A stretch of 64,000 nt of DNA from an uncultured Armatimonadota bacterium (GTDB taxonomy: Bacteria > Armatimonadota > Fimbriimonadia > Fimbriimonadales > Fimbriimonadaceae): contig CAIUHP010000073.1 of assembly GCA_903899015.1 (NCBI GenBank), positions 1 through 64,000 of the forward strand. Reading direction: 5' to 3'. The notes under the pieces were generated by a model, which ran no database searches, was not told the DNA's origin, and saw only the letters and a program-made list of their open reading frames with translations. Shown piece after piece: positions 43,299 through 51,814 of the stretch; the stretch's first letter is position 1, and every line of letters starts with the position of its first letter. The position numbers and the translations under genes are program-made.

Positions 43299-44287
43299 AC
43301 GAAATGAAAGATCAAGATTTAGATATCCAAGAGGCAATGAAGATGAGTGCAATTACGGAAGAACCCTCCGAACAGCTCTTGCGTGAGCTTCGAGTGATGG
43401 CAAGCAAGGTCACGCCAGCCAAGCGTCCTTGGTGGCAGCCTGGTCTTGCGATCGCTGGCGCCGCCGCTGTTACGGTGGGAGTGGTCACTCTTACGATGAC
43501 TCCATCAAAAGCAACAGCTCACACGTTCGACTCGCTCATGGCAGCAGCGGCCCAGGTCAATGCGTTTCGATTCACGGTCAACAGCCACGAGAACGGTCAC
43601 GAGACCAAGGTTGCCATTCAGGGCAGCGACGGTCGGTTCTCGATCAAGACTGACGAAGGAGCTCAAATGGAGTTCAACAAAGGTCTCATGCGCATCTACG
43701 ATCCCCATGAGAACACGCTTACTGAACTCAATGTAGGAAGCGTCGTGGATCCGGAGATGATTGCTAACGAAGTTCAGGCCGGCATTGCGGAAGGCATGAA
43801 GGAACTGGATCTCAAGAAGAAGCTTGCCGAATATCAGCAGAAGTACGGAAAGGACCACATTCAGATTTCTCCCGTCACTTCGGAAAATGGCCACCAGGTT
43901 TACCACGTGACCATGGAAGCTCCTGACGAACCTTCGGTCGTCAAGATGTTGGTTGACGCAAACACCGACTTGCCCGAAAAGATTCAGGTCAACGGTAAGA
44001 ACAAGTCAGACAATGATTCGGTCGTTGAAATGCAATTCGGTGTTCCAGCCCGCGGCGAAAACATCCCCATGCAATTCCCTAAGAACGCCAAGAAGGTTAC
44101 GATTGACATCGGTGCCATGCTGGGTGAAGCGATGAAGCAGATGGGTGGGGACTCGAAGGAGTCCGGAAAGAATATGAAAGAACTTGAAAAACTTGGCCCC
44201 ATCATTGAAAAAGCGATGAAGGAAGGAATGAAAGAAGGAGTGAAGGGTGGCAAGGGCCACGTTGACTTCAACTTCGACTCCAAGTAA
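43295..44287 (+). CDS. Membrane-anchored anti-sigma-like protein with LolA/RsiN-like domain
   Basis: A 330-residue protein: short cytoplasmic segment (1-48), one helix (GLAIAGAAAVTVGVVTLTMT, about 50-69), and a large outer part. Residues about 80-250 have a lipoprotein-carrier-like beta pattern (FRFTVNSHENGHETKVAIQG, MRIYDPHENTLTELN, VYHVTMEAPDEPSVVKMLVD). The tail is Met, Lys and Gly rich with a possible helix. Coupled to the ECF factor by ATGA, so it is the likely inhibitor and stress sensor. A terminator follows. Confidence 0.75.
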   Translation: MNEMKDQDLDIQEAMKMSAITEEPSEQLLRELRVMASKVTPAKRPWWQPGLAIAGAAAVTVGVVTLTMTPSKATAHTFDSLMAAAAQVNAFRFTVNSHENGHETKVAIQGSDGRFSIKTDEGAQMEFNKGLMRIYDPHENTLTELNVGSVVDPEMIANEVQAGIAEGMKELDLKKKLAEYQQKYGKDHIQISPVTSENGHQVYHVTMEAPDEPSVVKMLVDANTDLPEKIQVNGKNKSDNDSVVEMQFGVPARGENIPMQFPKNAKKVTIDIGAMLGEAMKQMGGDSKESGKNMKELEKLGPIIEKAMKEGMKEGVKGGKGHVDFNFDSK

Positions 44288-44304
44288 CTTTAGAAATTGC
44301 ACTG

Positions 44305-44340
44305 AGCCCGGGAAGCACTTGCTTCCCGGGCTTTTGTGCT
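44305..44340 (+). terminator. Intrinsic terminator of the second ECF operon
   Basis: AGCCCGGGAAGC and GCTTCCCGGGCT form a perfect 12-base-pair stem with loop ACTT, followed by TTTGTGCTTTATT, 18 bases after the stop at 44287. Confidence 0.9.
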
Positions 44341-44410
44341 TTATTCTGAAGCTTTCAGCAGACATCTCTTAGTTGGATGGAAATTCACTAATCCAGTAGA
44401 ATGGCGCTTG

Positions 44411-45040
44411 ATGGGAAGAGGCATCGGACTGCAAGAGTCAGTATCCGAGAATATGGTTCGCAATCTCGCGCTCATGCAGCGAGCCTTGTCCGTTCGAACT
44501 CGCCCTTTCCAAAACATGGACCAGCGAGCCACCTGGTTTTTGCGCAGACTGGAAAACCCTGACCAAAGCCTTCGATTCCGTCTCGTACTTGAGACTCTTT
44601 GGTTGCATTTTGACTTGCTGGATGAAATGTCAGCGTTGGACGATGCTCCCCTTCGGCTTCAAACCCGAGTCATTGAACTCGCTCAAACTCACCGGACCGC
44701 TCGAAAGATTGCGGTGGGTTTGCTGTCCGAAAACCCAATCGCGGTCCTTTTCTTTAGTTTCTTCGCTCAAGCCGTGAAATCGGGAACCAGCAAATTTCAG
44801 ATTGCCTTTTCAACCGAGAGTGAACCTCAAACCAAAATCTTGGTTTTCACTCCGATTGGATGGACCGAATCCATGTCCATCTCCGCCAACACGGGTCAGC
44901 CTCTAAAGGGATTTGCACTTCGAGTAAGCCAAGCGGGATATCCTCAAGTACGCGAATTTATCAAATTCCGGGGATCTCTCCCCGACCAAATTGACTTTCG
45001 TTGGACGAGTGAGTCCGTTCTCGAAGTCTCCCTTCTTTAG
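44411..45040 (+). CDS. Unknown protein
   Basis: A 209-residue protein with no domain I recognise. The N-terminal half is helical (ENMVRNLALMQRALSVRTRP, RFRLVLETLWLHFDLLDEMS); the second half is beta-like (KFQIAFSTESEPQTKILVFT, IDFRWTSESVLEVSLL). No signal or membrane helix is clear, although IAVLFFSFFAQAV is hydrophobic. The in-frame opening at 44336 falls in the terminator of the gene before. ATG 44411 is a choice without a clear ribosome site, and ATG 44453 is possible. Confidence 0.55.
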   Translation: MGRGIGLQESVSENMVRNLALMQRALSVRTRPFQNMDQRATWFLRRLENPDQSLRFRLVLETLWLHFDLLDEMSALDDAPLRLQTRVIELAQTHRTARKIAVGLLSENPIAVLFFSFFAQAVKSGTSKFQIAFSTESEPQTKILVFTPIGWTESMSISANTGQPLKGFALRVSQAGYPQVREFIKFRGSLPDQIDFRWTSESVLEVSLL

Positions 45041-45150
45041 TCGAAGGAGCATCGGCCCACACCCACGTTGAGAGATCGTTTCGAAGCTGAACGTAAAAGG
45101 CTTAGCCTCGATCTAGACGGCGACAAATGGCAGTATGCTCTTAACTCCCT

Positions 45151-46416
45151 ATGAGCGAAAATCGAAGAAACTGGTCCGGTTCTCACGTCTATCAAGCCGA
45201 ACACCTGTTCGCGCCGAACCACCGAAACGAGTTGATCGAAATCGTGACCCAATACTCCAAGGTTAAGGCGCTTGGAACGCGCCACTCCTTCAACTCAATC
45301 GCGGACACACAAGCTGCGATCGTCTCGATGGAAAACTTCGGTCGCATCCTATCTTTAGACAAACACAACTTGACGGTAACGATCGAGGCGGGAGTCCGAT
45401 ATGGTGAGCTCGGCCAATTCTTGGAGTCTCATGGGTTTGCTCTACCCAATCTTGCTTCTCTACCCCATATCTCCGTTGTTGGAGCTTGTGCCACTGCAAC
45501 CCACGGCTCGGGCGTAGGCAATGGGAACCTCGCCACCTCCGTTTGCCGAATGGAAATACTCAAATCAGACGGTTCGATCGTTACCATCGATCGGCACGCC
45601 AACCCCGATATTTTTGAGGGAGTAGTGGTTGGGTTAGGGGCGCTCGGCATTGTTCTCACCTTAACTCTCGACATCGTTCCCAGCTTCAAAGTCCGTCAGG
45701 ACGTTTATCAAGCCTTGCCGTTTGACCAGGCTCTTGCACATTTCGACACCATCATGTCGGGGGCTTACAGCACGAGCCTATTCACTTACTGGACAGGGCC
45801 ATTCTTTGATCAGGTTTGGAGAAAAACTCAGACGGATGATGGATCACCGGCTTCGCCAACCTACTTTAGCGCAACCCTCGCCGATGGAAAGCGCAACCCC
45901 ATTCGAGATAGTTCGCCCGAAAACTGTACTGAGCAGCAAGGAATTCCTGGACCATGGAATGACCGCCTTCCCCACTTCCGAATGGAATTCACTCCGAGTA
46001 GCGGCGAGGAGCTTCAAACCGAATACTTCGTCGATAGAAGGCAAGCCCCAGAGGCCATACAAGCCCTATCCGCGATCTCAGCCCAACTTGCTCCGATGGT
46101 CCACGTCACCGAGATTCGGGCGATCGCAGCTGACAATCTTTGGATGAGCTCCGCATTTGAACGTGATTCCATTGCGATTCACTTCACGTGGAAGAAGGAG
46201 TGGGAAGCCGTCCATGGTTTGATGCCACAAATCGAGGCGATCTTGGCTCCCTTCAAGCCGAGACCACACTGGGGCAAGCTTTTTACTCTGCCTAAGGAAT
46301 CCATTCGCGCTAGCTACCGCAAACTTTCTGATTTCGAGGCTCTCGTTCAGGATTTCGATCCTACACGTAAATTCTCAAATCGTTTCCTAGAACAAAGCCT
46401 ATTGCCGACTGACTAG
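45151..46416 (+). CDS. Alditol oxidase-like FAD enzyme
   Basis: A 421-residue vanillyl-alcohol-oxidase-fold flavoprotein. GTRHSFN places His45 where alditol oxidase (AldO) of Streptomyces binds FAD covalently. The FAD domain continues with SLPHISVVGACATATHGSG. The C-terminal part (FEPF-like HWGKLFT, SDFEALVQDFDPTRKFSNRF) matches sugar-lactone/alditol oxidases. Length agrees with AldO (about 418). It should oxidise a polyol such as xylitol or sorbitol with oxygen. No transporter or kinase for polyols is nearby. Confidence 0.9.
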   Translation: MSENRRNWSGSHVYQAEHLFAPNHRNELIEIVTQYSKVKALGTRHSFNSIADTQAAIVSMENFGRILSLDKHNLTVTIEAGVRYGELGQFLESHGFALPNLASLPHISVVGACATATHGSGVGNGNLATSVCRMEILKSDGSIVTIDRHANPDIFEGVVVGLGALGIVLTLTLDIVPSFKVRQDVYQALPFDQALAHFDTIMSGAYSTSLFTYWTGPFFDQVWRKTQTDDGSPASPTYFSATLADGKRNPIRDSSPENCTEQQGIPGPWNDRLPHFRMEFTPSSGEELQTEYFVDRRQAPEAIQALSAISAQLAPMVHVTEIRAIAADNLWMSSAFERDSIAIHFTWKKEWEAVHGLMPQIEAILAPFKPRPHWGKLFTLPKESIRASYRKLSDFEALVQDFDPTRKFSNRFLEQSLLPTD

Positions 46417-46474
46417 TCAACAGACTTGCATCTTTCCATGCTCGGTCCACGTCATACCCCCTATAGGTAGTACC

Positions 46475-46852
46475 ATGCCAAAGCACTTAACTGAAGAATT
46501 TGAAAAGATCCAAAACATCCAAGATATTTGGGCAGACCGTATCACCGCGTTTTCTGGCAGCATGGCGTTTGTTTATCTCCACGCCATCGGCTTTGCTGTG
46601 TGGATCGCGTATAACCTGATTCAGGACAAGAAGGGTTTCGATCCATTTCCGTTCGGCCTTCTCACTCTCATTGTCAGCTTAGAAGCAATCTTTCTTTCCA
46701 CATTTGTCATGCTTTCTCAGAATCGCCAAGCCAAACAAGCCGATCTTCGAGCGGAACTCGACTACGAAATCAACGTAAAAGCCGAGAAAGAAGTCGAGGA
46801 TGTTCGAGCCCTCCTCGATGAAATTAAACGCATGATCGCAGAGAAGAACTAA
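46475..46852 (+). CDS. DUF1003 family membrane protein
   Basis: A 125-residue protein with two membrane helices (SMAFVYLHAIGFAVWIAYNL, PFGLLTLIVSLEAIFLSTFV), the conserved FDPFPFGLLTL, and the MLSQNRQAKQADLRAELDY motif of DUF1003, ending in a charged coiled coil. Family function is unknown. Confidence 0.92.
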   Translation: MPKHLTEEFEKIQNIQDIWADRITAFSGSMAFVYLHAIGFAVWIAYNLIQDKKGFDPFPFGLLTLIVSLEAIFLSTFVMLSQNRQAKQADLRAELDYEINVKAEKEVEDVRALLDEIKRMIAEKN

Positions 46853-47009
46853 GCCTTAGCGCTCTATCGGGCGGAAATGTTTCATCCGCCCTCCGATCTG
46901 CGTTCTTGAAGACAGTGTTTTCCGTTCCAGACAAAACCTGGATTATTTCGGCTCTCTCTTAATCGTTTCGTACCAAGTTAATTCAGAAGGCTTCATTGCG
47001 GAATCATAT

Positions 47010-47498
47010 TTGACGACTGCGCCACGATCATCTATGCACGTTAGATTGACCTGTACCCTATCTCCGAGCCACCGAGCAGGTCGATCGCCTGGTTCCGTGA
47101 TTTGGTTGCGTATCGAAAACAGAGGTAAAAAAACGGAACATGTTTATGCAGCTAGTCAAAGTTGCTTTGATCTCATGTTGCCGGCCGCAGCGAAGAGGAT
47201 GTTTGGAAGAAGGCCTCAGGATCCTGTACCGAAACTAGCCTTCCCAATCGGACCTGTCTTGACTTTAAAACCCGGACACTGGATCGACCTGCCGACCGAA
47301 GTCTCGAGGTATTTCCGCTTAAAGCACGCAATAGACTCAGTCGGCACCTTTGATTGTCAAATCGTATACGACGACATGCTTCCGAATATGTACCTTGCAA
47401 GGGACCCAAGCTATATTCGAAGCACTGCCGGTCGGATCCCCGGTCCGATTATCAGAATTGCCGTTAATTGGTCAGGTCAGGCTTGGATCGTCAAGTAA
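47010..47498 (+). CDS. Unknown small protein
   Basis: A 162-residue protein of unknown family, with a beta pattern (SVIWLRIENRGKKTEHVYAA, FDCQIVYDDMLPN). Segment VLTLKPGHWIDLPTEVSRYF recalls Ig-like accessory domains. The TTG at 47010 has GGAA five bases upstream; ATG 47034 is the alternative. No export signal. Moderate doubt that it is expressed. Confidence 0.5.
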   Translation: MTTAPRSSMHVRLTCTLSPSHRAGRSPGSVIWLRIENRGKKTEHVYAASQSCFDLMLPAAAKRMFGRRPQDPVPKLAFPIGPVLTLKPGHWIDLPTEVSRYFRLKHAIDSVGTFDCQIVYDDMLPNMYLARDPSYIRSTAGRIPGPIIRIAVNWSGQAWIVK

Positions 47499-47583
47499 AG
47501 TGTAGTTAACAGAACAGTTCAGGGCAAGCTTGGCCCAAGGAATAGAACCCCCACATTTCGTACAAACGCCCCGGACAAATGAA

Positions 47584-47610
47584 AAATCCCTCTCGGCATG
47601 AAAGGGATTT
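47584..47610 (-). terminator. Terminator after tRNA-Gln
   Basis: AAATCCCT pairs with AGGGATTT over an 11-base loop; the minus strand continues with TTCATTTG. It lies 14 bases past the 3' end of tRNA-Gln. Confidence 0.7.
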
Positions 47611-47624
47611 GAACCTAAAAGAGT

Positions 47625-47700
47625 TGGCTGCCAGACTAGGGCTTGAACCTAGAACCTCCTGATTCAGAGTCAGGCGCTCTGCCAATTGAGCTATCCGGCA
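47625..47700 (-). tRNA. tRNA-Gln (CTG anticodon)
   Basis: A 76-base cloverleaf on the minus strand. Acceptor TGCCGGA pairs with TCTGGCA (one G-T), D arm AGCTCAATTGGCAGAGC, anticodon loop CTCTGAA with anticodon CTG (codon CAG), T arm TAGGTTCAAGCCCTA, CCA encoded. The glutaminyl-tRNA synthetase gene lies 1.4 kb away on the same strand. Confidence 0.96.
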
Positions 47701-48079
47701 ACGGAAAATGGATTTTACCTTCCTTGCGCTTGGTTTCGCTTCCCTTCCAGTGAGACCACTGAAAAATGCTTGCGTCGAGCGAGCACCTCAGCAACTTTGA
47801 CGGCAAGGGCCTCCGTTACAAAGAAATGTAGAATCCTTTCGATCGAAGCCGTTTATATGGATTTCAATCTCTTATTCTGATCCAAGCTCACGGTTAAAGA
47901 CTTTCGATAGGCGGATTTACGGTGCCTACATATCCAGTTGAAATCGCGTCGAATGTCCTTGCTCTATTCGGCAGCGTATGGACTGCCTTACTTGCCAAGG
48001 TGATCATAGTCAAATTAAGCAAAATCATCTTGTAAGATTGGAGTTATTCCCTTCGTCATCTAGGGTCAGGTCTGGAATC
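47701..48079. other. Intergenic region between tRNA-Gln and the SDR gene
   Basis: This 379-base stretch holds the tRNA-Gln -10 and no gene I can support. A short minus-strand frame ending at the TAA within GGTAAAAT has coding-like composition (LAVKVAEVLARRKHFSVVS) but no ATG, GTG or TTG start; it may be the residue of a gene. Confidence 0.4.
47712..47717 (-). promoter_or_regulatory. Putative -10 of tRNA-Gln
   Basis: TAAAAT on the minus strand, 11 bases before the tRNA. It is identical to the hexamer in front of tRNA-Trp. No good -35 is visible. Confidence 0.4.
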
Positions 48080-48928
48080 ATGAACAAAACAGTAGTCATC
48101 ACGGGTGCCTCGACTGGAATTGGAGCCGCCACGGTTAAGACAATTTCCGAAGCGGGATGGCAGGTGTTTGCGGGCGTGCGGCGGATCGAAGATGCCCCGA
48201 AGCTACCCAATGTCGTGCCTTTGCTCTTGGATGTAACCGATCGTGCTAGGATTCAGAGAGCCGTCGAAAACGTTCGGTTGTCGCTCGGCAACACGAATCT
48301 CGGTGGACTGGTCAACAATGCCGGGATTGCTCTTGGTGGGCCTCTCGCTTTCCAGCCAATAGACGAATTGCGGCAAACGATGGAAGTTAATTTCTTTGGA
48401 GCGGTTCAGGTGACTCAAGCGTTTCTTCCGCTTTTGGGGCTTGATCCTAAGCGTGAGGGGGCACCGGGCAGAATTGTGAATATGAGTTCGGTTGCCGGTG
48501 GCATTGGGCACCCCTTTCTTGGCGGGTACGCGGCTAGTAAGCACGCTTTGGAAGGCTTTTCGGAGTCTCTTCGCCGAGAACTGATGCTGTTCGGGATCGA
48601 CGTTGTTGTCATTGGTCCAGGCTCGGTCGCTACCCCCATTTGGGACAAGGCGGAAACTAAGGGCATGGATGGCTACGACGATACCGCCTACGCGTTGTCA
48701 CTCAAGGCGGCGATGAAGGTCATCTTGTCCAGTGGTCGAGGCGGGATCTCTGCGGAGTCGGTTGCCAGTCTGGTTGTGGAGGCGTTGTCGTCTTCGGCTC
48801 CAAAGGTTCGCTACGCGCCGGTTCAGGGGAAGTTTGTGAATTGGGTCTTGCCAAGGCTGTTGCCGAAGCGGTTCGTTGATCGGGTGATCGCCAGGAGTCT
48901 TGGGTTGGTGGTTGGAAAGAAGGGGTGA
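48080..48928 (+). CDS. Short-chain dehydrogenase/reductase
   Basis: A 282-residue classical SDR. NAD(P) motif TGASTGIGAATV, NNAGIALGG, catalytic Ser in VNMSSVAGG, and YAASKHALEGFSESLRREL with Tyr and Lys. Arg-rich GVRRIEDAP after the second strand suggests NADPH. Start ATG 48080 is preceded by CTGGAATC. The substrate cannot be inferred; the family includes retinol- and 3-keto-lipid reductases. Confidence 0.9.
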   Translation: MNKTVVITGASTGIGAATVKTISEAGWQVFAGVRRIEDAPKLPNVVPLLLDVTDRARIQRAVENVRLSLGNTNLGGLVNNAGIALGGPLAFQPIDELRQTMEVNFFGAVQVTQAFLPLLGLDPKREGAPGRIVNMSSVAGGIGHPFLGGYAASKHALEGFSESLRRELMLFGIDVVVIGPGSVATPIWDKAETKGMDGYDDTAYALSLKAAMKVILSSGRGGISAESVASLVVEALSSSAPKVRYAPVQGKFVNWVLPRLLPKRFVDRVIARSLGLVVGKKG

Positions 48929-49037
48929 TCGGAGCCACGGTTTTGTGTGGCCCGAGTTGCATGTAACATGGCAATTTGGCAGTGAGAATGTCCCGATAAA
49001 TCGAGACGGTTAGTGGATCAAGGCGGGTGGGTGGTTT

Positions 49038-49098
49038 CCGGAATAAATTCCGGGGGCCTTATGCGGATTGAAATCCGCGGACCGGCTAGATCCGGTCC
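49038..49098. repeat. Three consecutive palindromic hairpins
   Basis: Three back-to-back inverted repeats: CCGGAA/TTCCGG (49038-49053), GCGGAT/ATCCGC (49063-49078) and GGACCGG/CCGGTCC (49079-49098). They lie between the convergent SDR and glnS genes. The pattern resembles a REP/BIME-type intergenic element; only one copy is in this window. Confidence 0.6.
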
Positions 49099-49135
49099 TA
49101 TCCAATACTCTGCGTAGCTCCTTAGACCCTAGCTC

Positions 49136-50848
49136 CTACTTCGCCTTCTCGATCTTGGCCCACGAATCGCGTAGGGCGACGGTTCGGTTGAAGATGAGGT
49201 GCTGGGAGGTCGAGCTCTTGTCTACACAGAAATAACCAAGGCGCTCGAACTGATAACGGTCACCGGGAACGGTATCCGCAACGCTTGGTTCGATCCAGCA
49301 CTTCGTGATTGTCTTCGACTCCGGATTGAGATTGTAGATGTAGTCTTTACCCTCGGGAACATCATCTGGATCTTCCTTTACGAACAAGTGCTCGTAAAGT
49401 CTGACTTCTGCTTCAAGAGCATGTTCAGCCGAAACCCAGTGAAGGGTGGCTTTGACTTTACGACCATCGGGAGCGTTCCCACCACGAGTTTCAGGATCGT
49501 AAGTGCAATGCAACTCAACTATTTCCCCATTTTCATCCTTGATCACTTCATTGCACTTGATGAAGTAACCGTATCTCAGCCTGACCTCGCGACCAGGAGT
49601 GAGGCGGAAGAACTTGGGTGGTGGCACTTCGCGGAAGTCGTCCTGCTCAAGATAAAGCTCTCGGCTGAAAGGAACCTTCCGTGTTCCGGCATCCGCATTT
49701 TCCGGATTGTTAATTGCATCAACCATCTCTGACTGACCTTCGGGATAGTTTGTGATGACGACCTTAATCGGGTTCATTACCGCCATAACACGCTGAGCCC
49801 GCTTGTTGAGATCTTCCCGGACACAATCCTCCAGAAGATGCCACTCAATCGTGCTGTCCGATTTGGCAATTCCAATTCTTCGACAAAATTCAGCAATGGC
49901 TTCCGGAGTGTAGCCACGACGTCGCAATCCTGCGAGCGTCGGCATTCGCGGATCGTCGTATCCGTCGACATGGTTGTCATTGACCAATTCGATGAATCGG
50001 CGCTTACTCATGACCGTGTAGGGCAGCTTTAGCCGAGCGAATTCGATTTGTCGAGGGTGATAGATTCCAAGCTCTTCGAGGAACCAATCGTAGAGCGGTC
50101 GGTGGATTTCATATTCCAATGAACAAAGCGAGTGGGTCACTCCTTCGATGGAGTCTTCCAAGCCATGAGCCCAGTCATACGATGGGTAAATGCACCATTT
50201 GTCGCCCTGACGATGATGGTCGGTGTGGCGAATGCGATACATGAATGGATCTCGCATGACGATGTTCGGCGACGTCATGTCGATCTTCGCTCGCAGGGTT
50301 CGGGCACCGTCCGGAAATTCACCCGCTTTCATCCGTGCGAACAAGTCCAAATTCTCCTCGACGCTTCGATCGCGGTAGGGGCTCTCGATACCAGGTGAAG
50401 TAAGGGTTCCTCTCGTCTTGCTGAGTTCTTCAGGAGATAGGTCACAAACGTAGGCCTTCCCTTTCTTAATGAGGTCCACTGCCCATTCATACATCTGATC
50501 GAAATAGTCCGAGGCGAAGTAAAGGTTCTCTTCCCAATCGGCACCTAGCCACTTAACGTCCTCAAGGATTGCATCGACAAACTCTTGGTCTTCACGGGTC
50601 GGATTGGTGTCGTCAAATCGCAAATTGAACTTGCCGCCAAATTCTTTTGCGATGCCATAGTCAATCCAAACTGCTTTGGCGTGTCCGATGTGCAAATAAG
50701 CGTTAGGCTCGGGCGGGAAGCGGGTGTGAACGTGATTAAACCGTCCTTCGGCTAAATCCTGCTTAATGGCGTCACGAATAAAATCCGAAGGTGAATTCGG
50801 CTCGTTTGCTTCAATGACAGGTTCGGTTTGAGATGCTGTGTTATCCAT
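49136..50848 (-). CDS. glnS: Glutaminyl-tRNA synthetase
   Basis: A 570-residue class I synthetase. HIGH motif is HIGHAK in [18 protein letters not shown]; the KMSKS counterpart is VMSKRR in [32 protein letters not shown] and [20 protein letters not shown] are typical of GlnRS rather than GluRS. The C-terminal anticodon-binding beta barrels (about 350-560) are complete. ATG 50848 is used; upstream in-frame residues to 50980 are not family-like. Most bacteria without GlnRS form Gln-tRNA with GatCAB, so this gene defines the direct route. Confidence 0.96.
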   Translation of the reverse strand: MDNTASQTEPVIEANEPNSPSDFIRDAIKQDLAEGRFNHVHTRFPPEPNAYLHIGHAKAVWIDYGIAKEFGGKFNLRFDDTNPTREDQEFVDAILEDVKWLGADWEENLYFASDYFDQMYEWAVDLIKKGKAYVCDLSPEELSKTRGTLTSPGIESPYRDRSVEENLDLFARMKAGEFPDGARTLRAKIDMTSPNIVMRDPFMYRIRHTDHHRQGDKWCIYPSYDWAHGLEDSIEGVTHSLCSLEYEIHRPLYDWFLEELGIYHPRQIEFARLKLPYTVMSKRRFIELVNDNHVDGYDDPRMPTLAGLRRRGYTPEAIAEFCRRIGIAKSDSTIEWHLLEDCVREDLNKRAQRVMAVMNPIKVVITNYPEGQSEMVDAINNPENADAGTRKVPFSRELYLEQDDFREVPPPKFFRLTPGREVRLRYGYFIKCNEVIKDENGEIVELHCTYDPETRGGNAPDGRKVKATLHWVSAEHALEAEVRLYEHLFVKEDPDDVPEGKDYIYNLNPESKTITKCWIEPSVADTVPGDRYQFERLGYFCVDKSSTSQHLIFNRTVALRDSWAKIEKAK

Positions 50849-51049
50849 ATTCAACGCAAGTCCACCGGCCGCTTCGCCGGGCGTTTCAGTCCATCCATTT
50901 TTGAAACGCTTACTCTCCTTAAAGTATACGTTTGCAGGCAGGCTCGGCGCAGGAATCCCAATCGAGCAATCCCATTCCATGGCGAATTTTGGTCAATTTT
51001 CGATAGGTGCAAGTACAAGACCTGTGTTATCCTGTTACAAGGTGAGACC

Positions 51050-51610
51050 TTGACTCAAATTTGGCTATCCCTCATTCTTTTCGCAAACATGCTGACAACC
51101 TGGCGTCCATTCGACGCCCAATTCATGAAATCGGCGGTAGGCGAAAATGTCACGATCTGCCTGGACGGGCAGAATGTCCATTCCACTTTTGCAGGCAAGC
51201 TCGGATTTCGTGACAACAGCGGCACTTGGTTATCTGTTTGCGCCGATGTGAGGAGTCCGATCATGCAAGGCCAAATTTGCACGATTCACCCTGCAAACTC
51301 TGTAAAGGTGGGTGGCCGCGTGGCAGCCGCGGGGAATATTGTTTCACGATTCTTTTCAAGAGCTCAGTCAGCGGACGAATGTGCCGCCCTTCAGTTAGCG
51401 GTTTGGAAAGTTCTTGAAGATGGTCCTGGCGAAGCCGACTTTGGAAGTGGACATTTCCAGGCAATGGCTAATTCTTCCGTTATTTCGCTCGCCCAACAAT
51501 TCATAGTGGCTGCCGCACTCGATAAATCACCCCAACCAGCGGTATATCTTGCAGCGACTGGCGGACAAAGCCAGCTTGCTATCAATTCGACTTCCAGTTC
51601 CGACAAATAA
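51050..51610 (+). CDS. Exported thioester-domain-like protein
   Basis: A 186-residue protein with a signal peptide (LTQIWLSLILFANMLTTWRP). The TTG start follows AAGGTGA by four bases. The mature part contains LSVCADV (Cys64) and CAALQLAVWKVLEDG (Gln115), which match the Cys...QxAxW pattern of bacterial thioester (TED-like) domains that form an internal Cys-Gln bond and can attach to surfaces. No sorting or PEP-CTERM tail is present. A strong terminator follows. Assignment is by motif only. Confidence 0.6.
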   Translation: MTQIWLSLILFANMLTTWRPFDAQFMKSAVGENVTICLDGQNVHSTFAGKLGFRDNSGTWLSVCADVRSPIMQGQICTIHPANSVKVGGRVAAAGNIVSRFFSRAQSADECAALQLAVWKVLEDGPGEADFGSGHFQAMANSSVISLAQQFIVAAALDKSPQPAVYLAATGGQSQLAINSTSSSDK

Positions 51611-51631
51611 CTCTAACTCTGATTCTCTTTG

Positions 51632-51667
51632 ACCGTTTGGCCCGTTTGGGCCAAACGGTTTTTTTGT
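51632..51667 (+). terminator. Strong intrinsic terminator
   Basis: ACCGTTTGGCCC and GGGCCAAACGGT form a perfect 12-base-pair stem with loop GTTT, followed by eight T. It ends the thioester-like gene. Confidence 0.93.
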
Positions 51668-51814
51668 CTCTAACGGGCCCATATCCCTACTGTTTTAGCT
51701 TCAAAAGCGCGATTAGACCCAATTGAAACCCTGGTAAGAATACTTTGGGGAATATTGACGAATATTAAGACATCACCATATGGAACGTGGCTACACGATC
51801 CAAGAGGACGTCTT

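Noticed and set aside
49199-49732. 177-codon plus-strand frame
   Set aside because: Antisense to glnS; a mirror of its codon bias.
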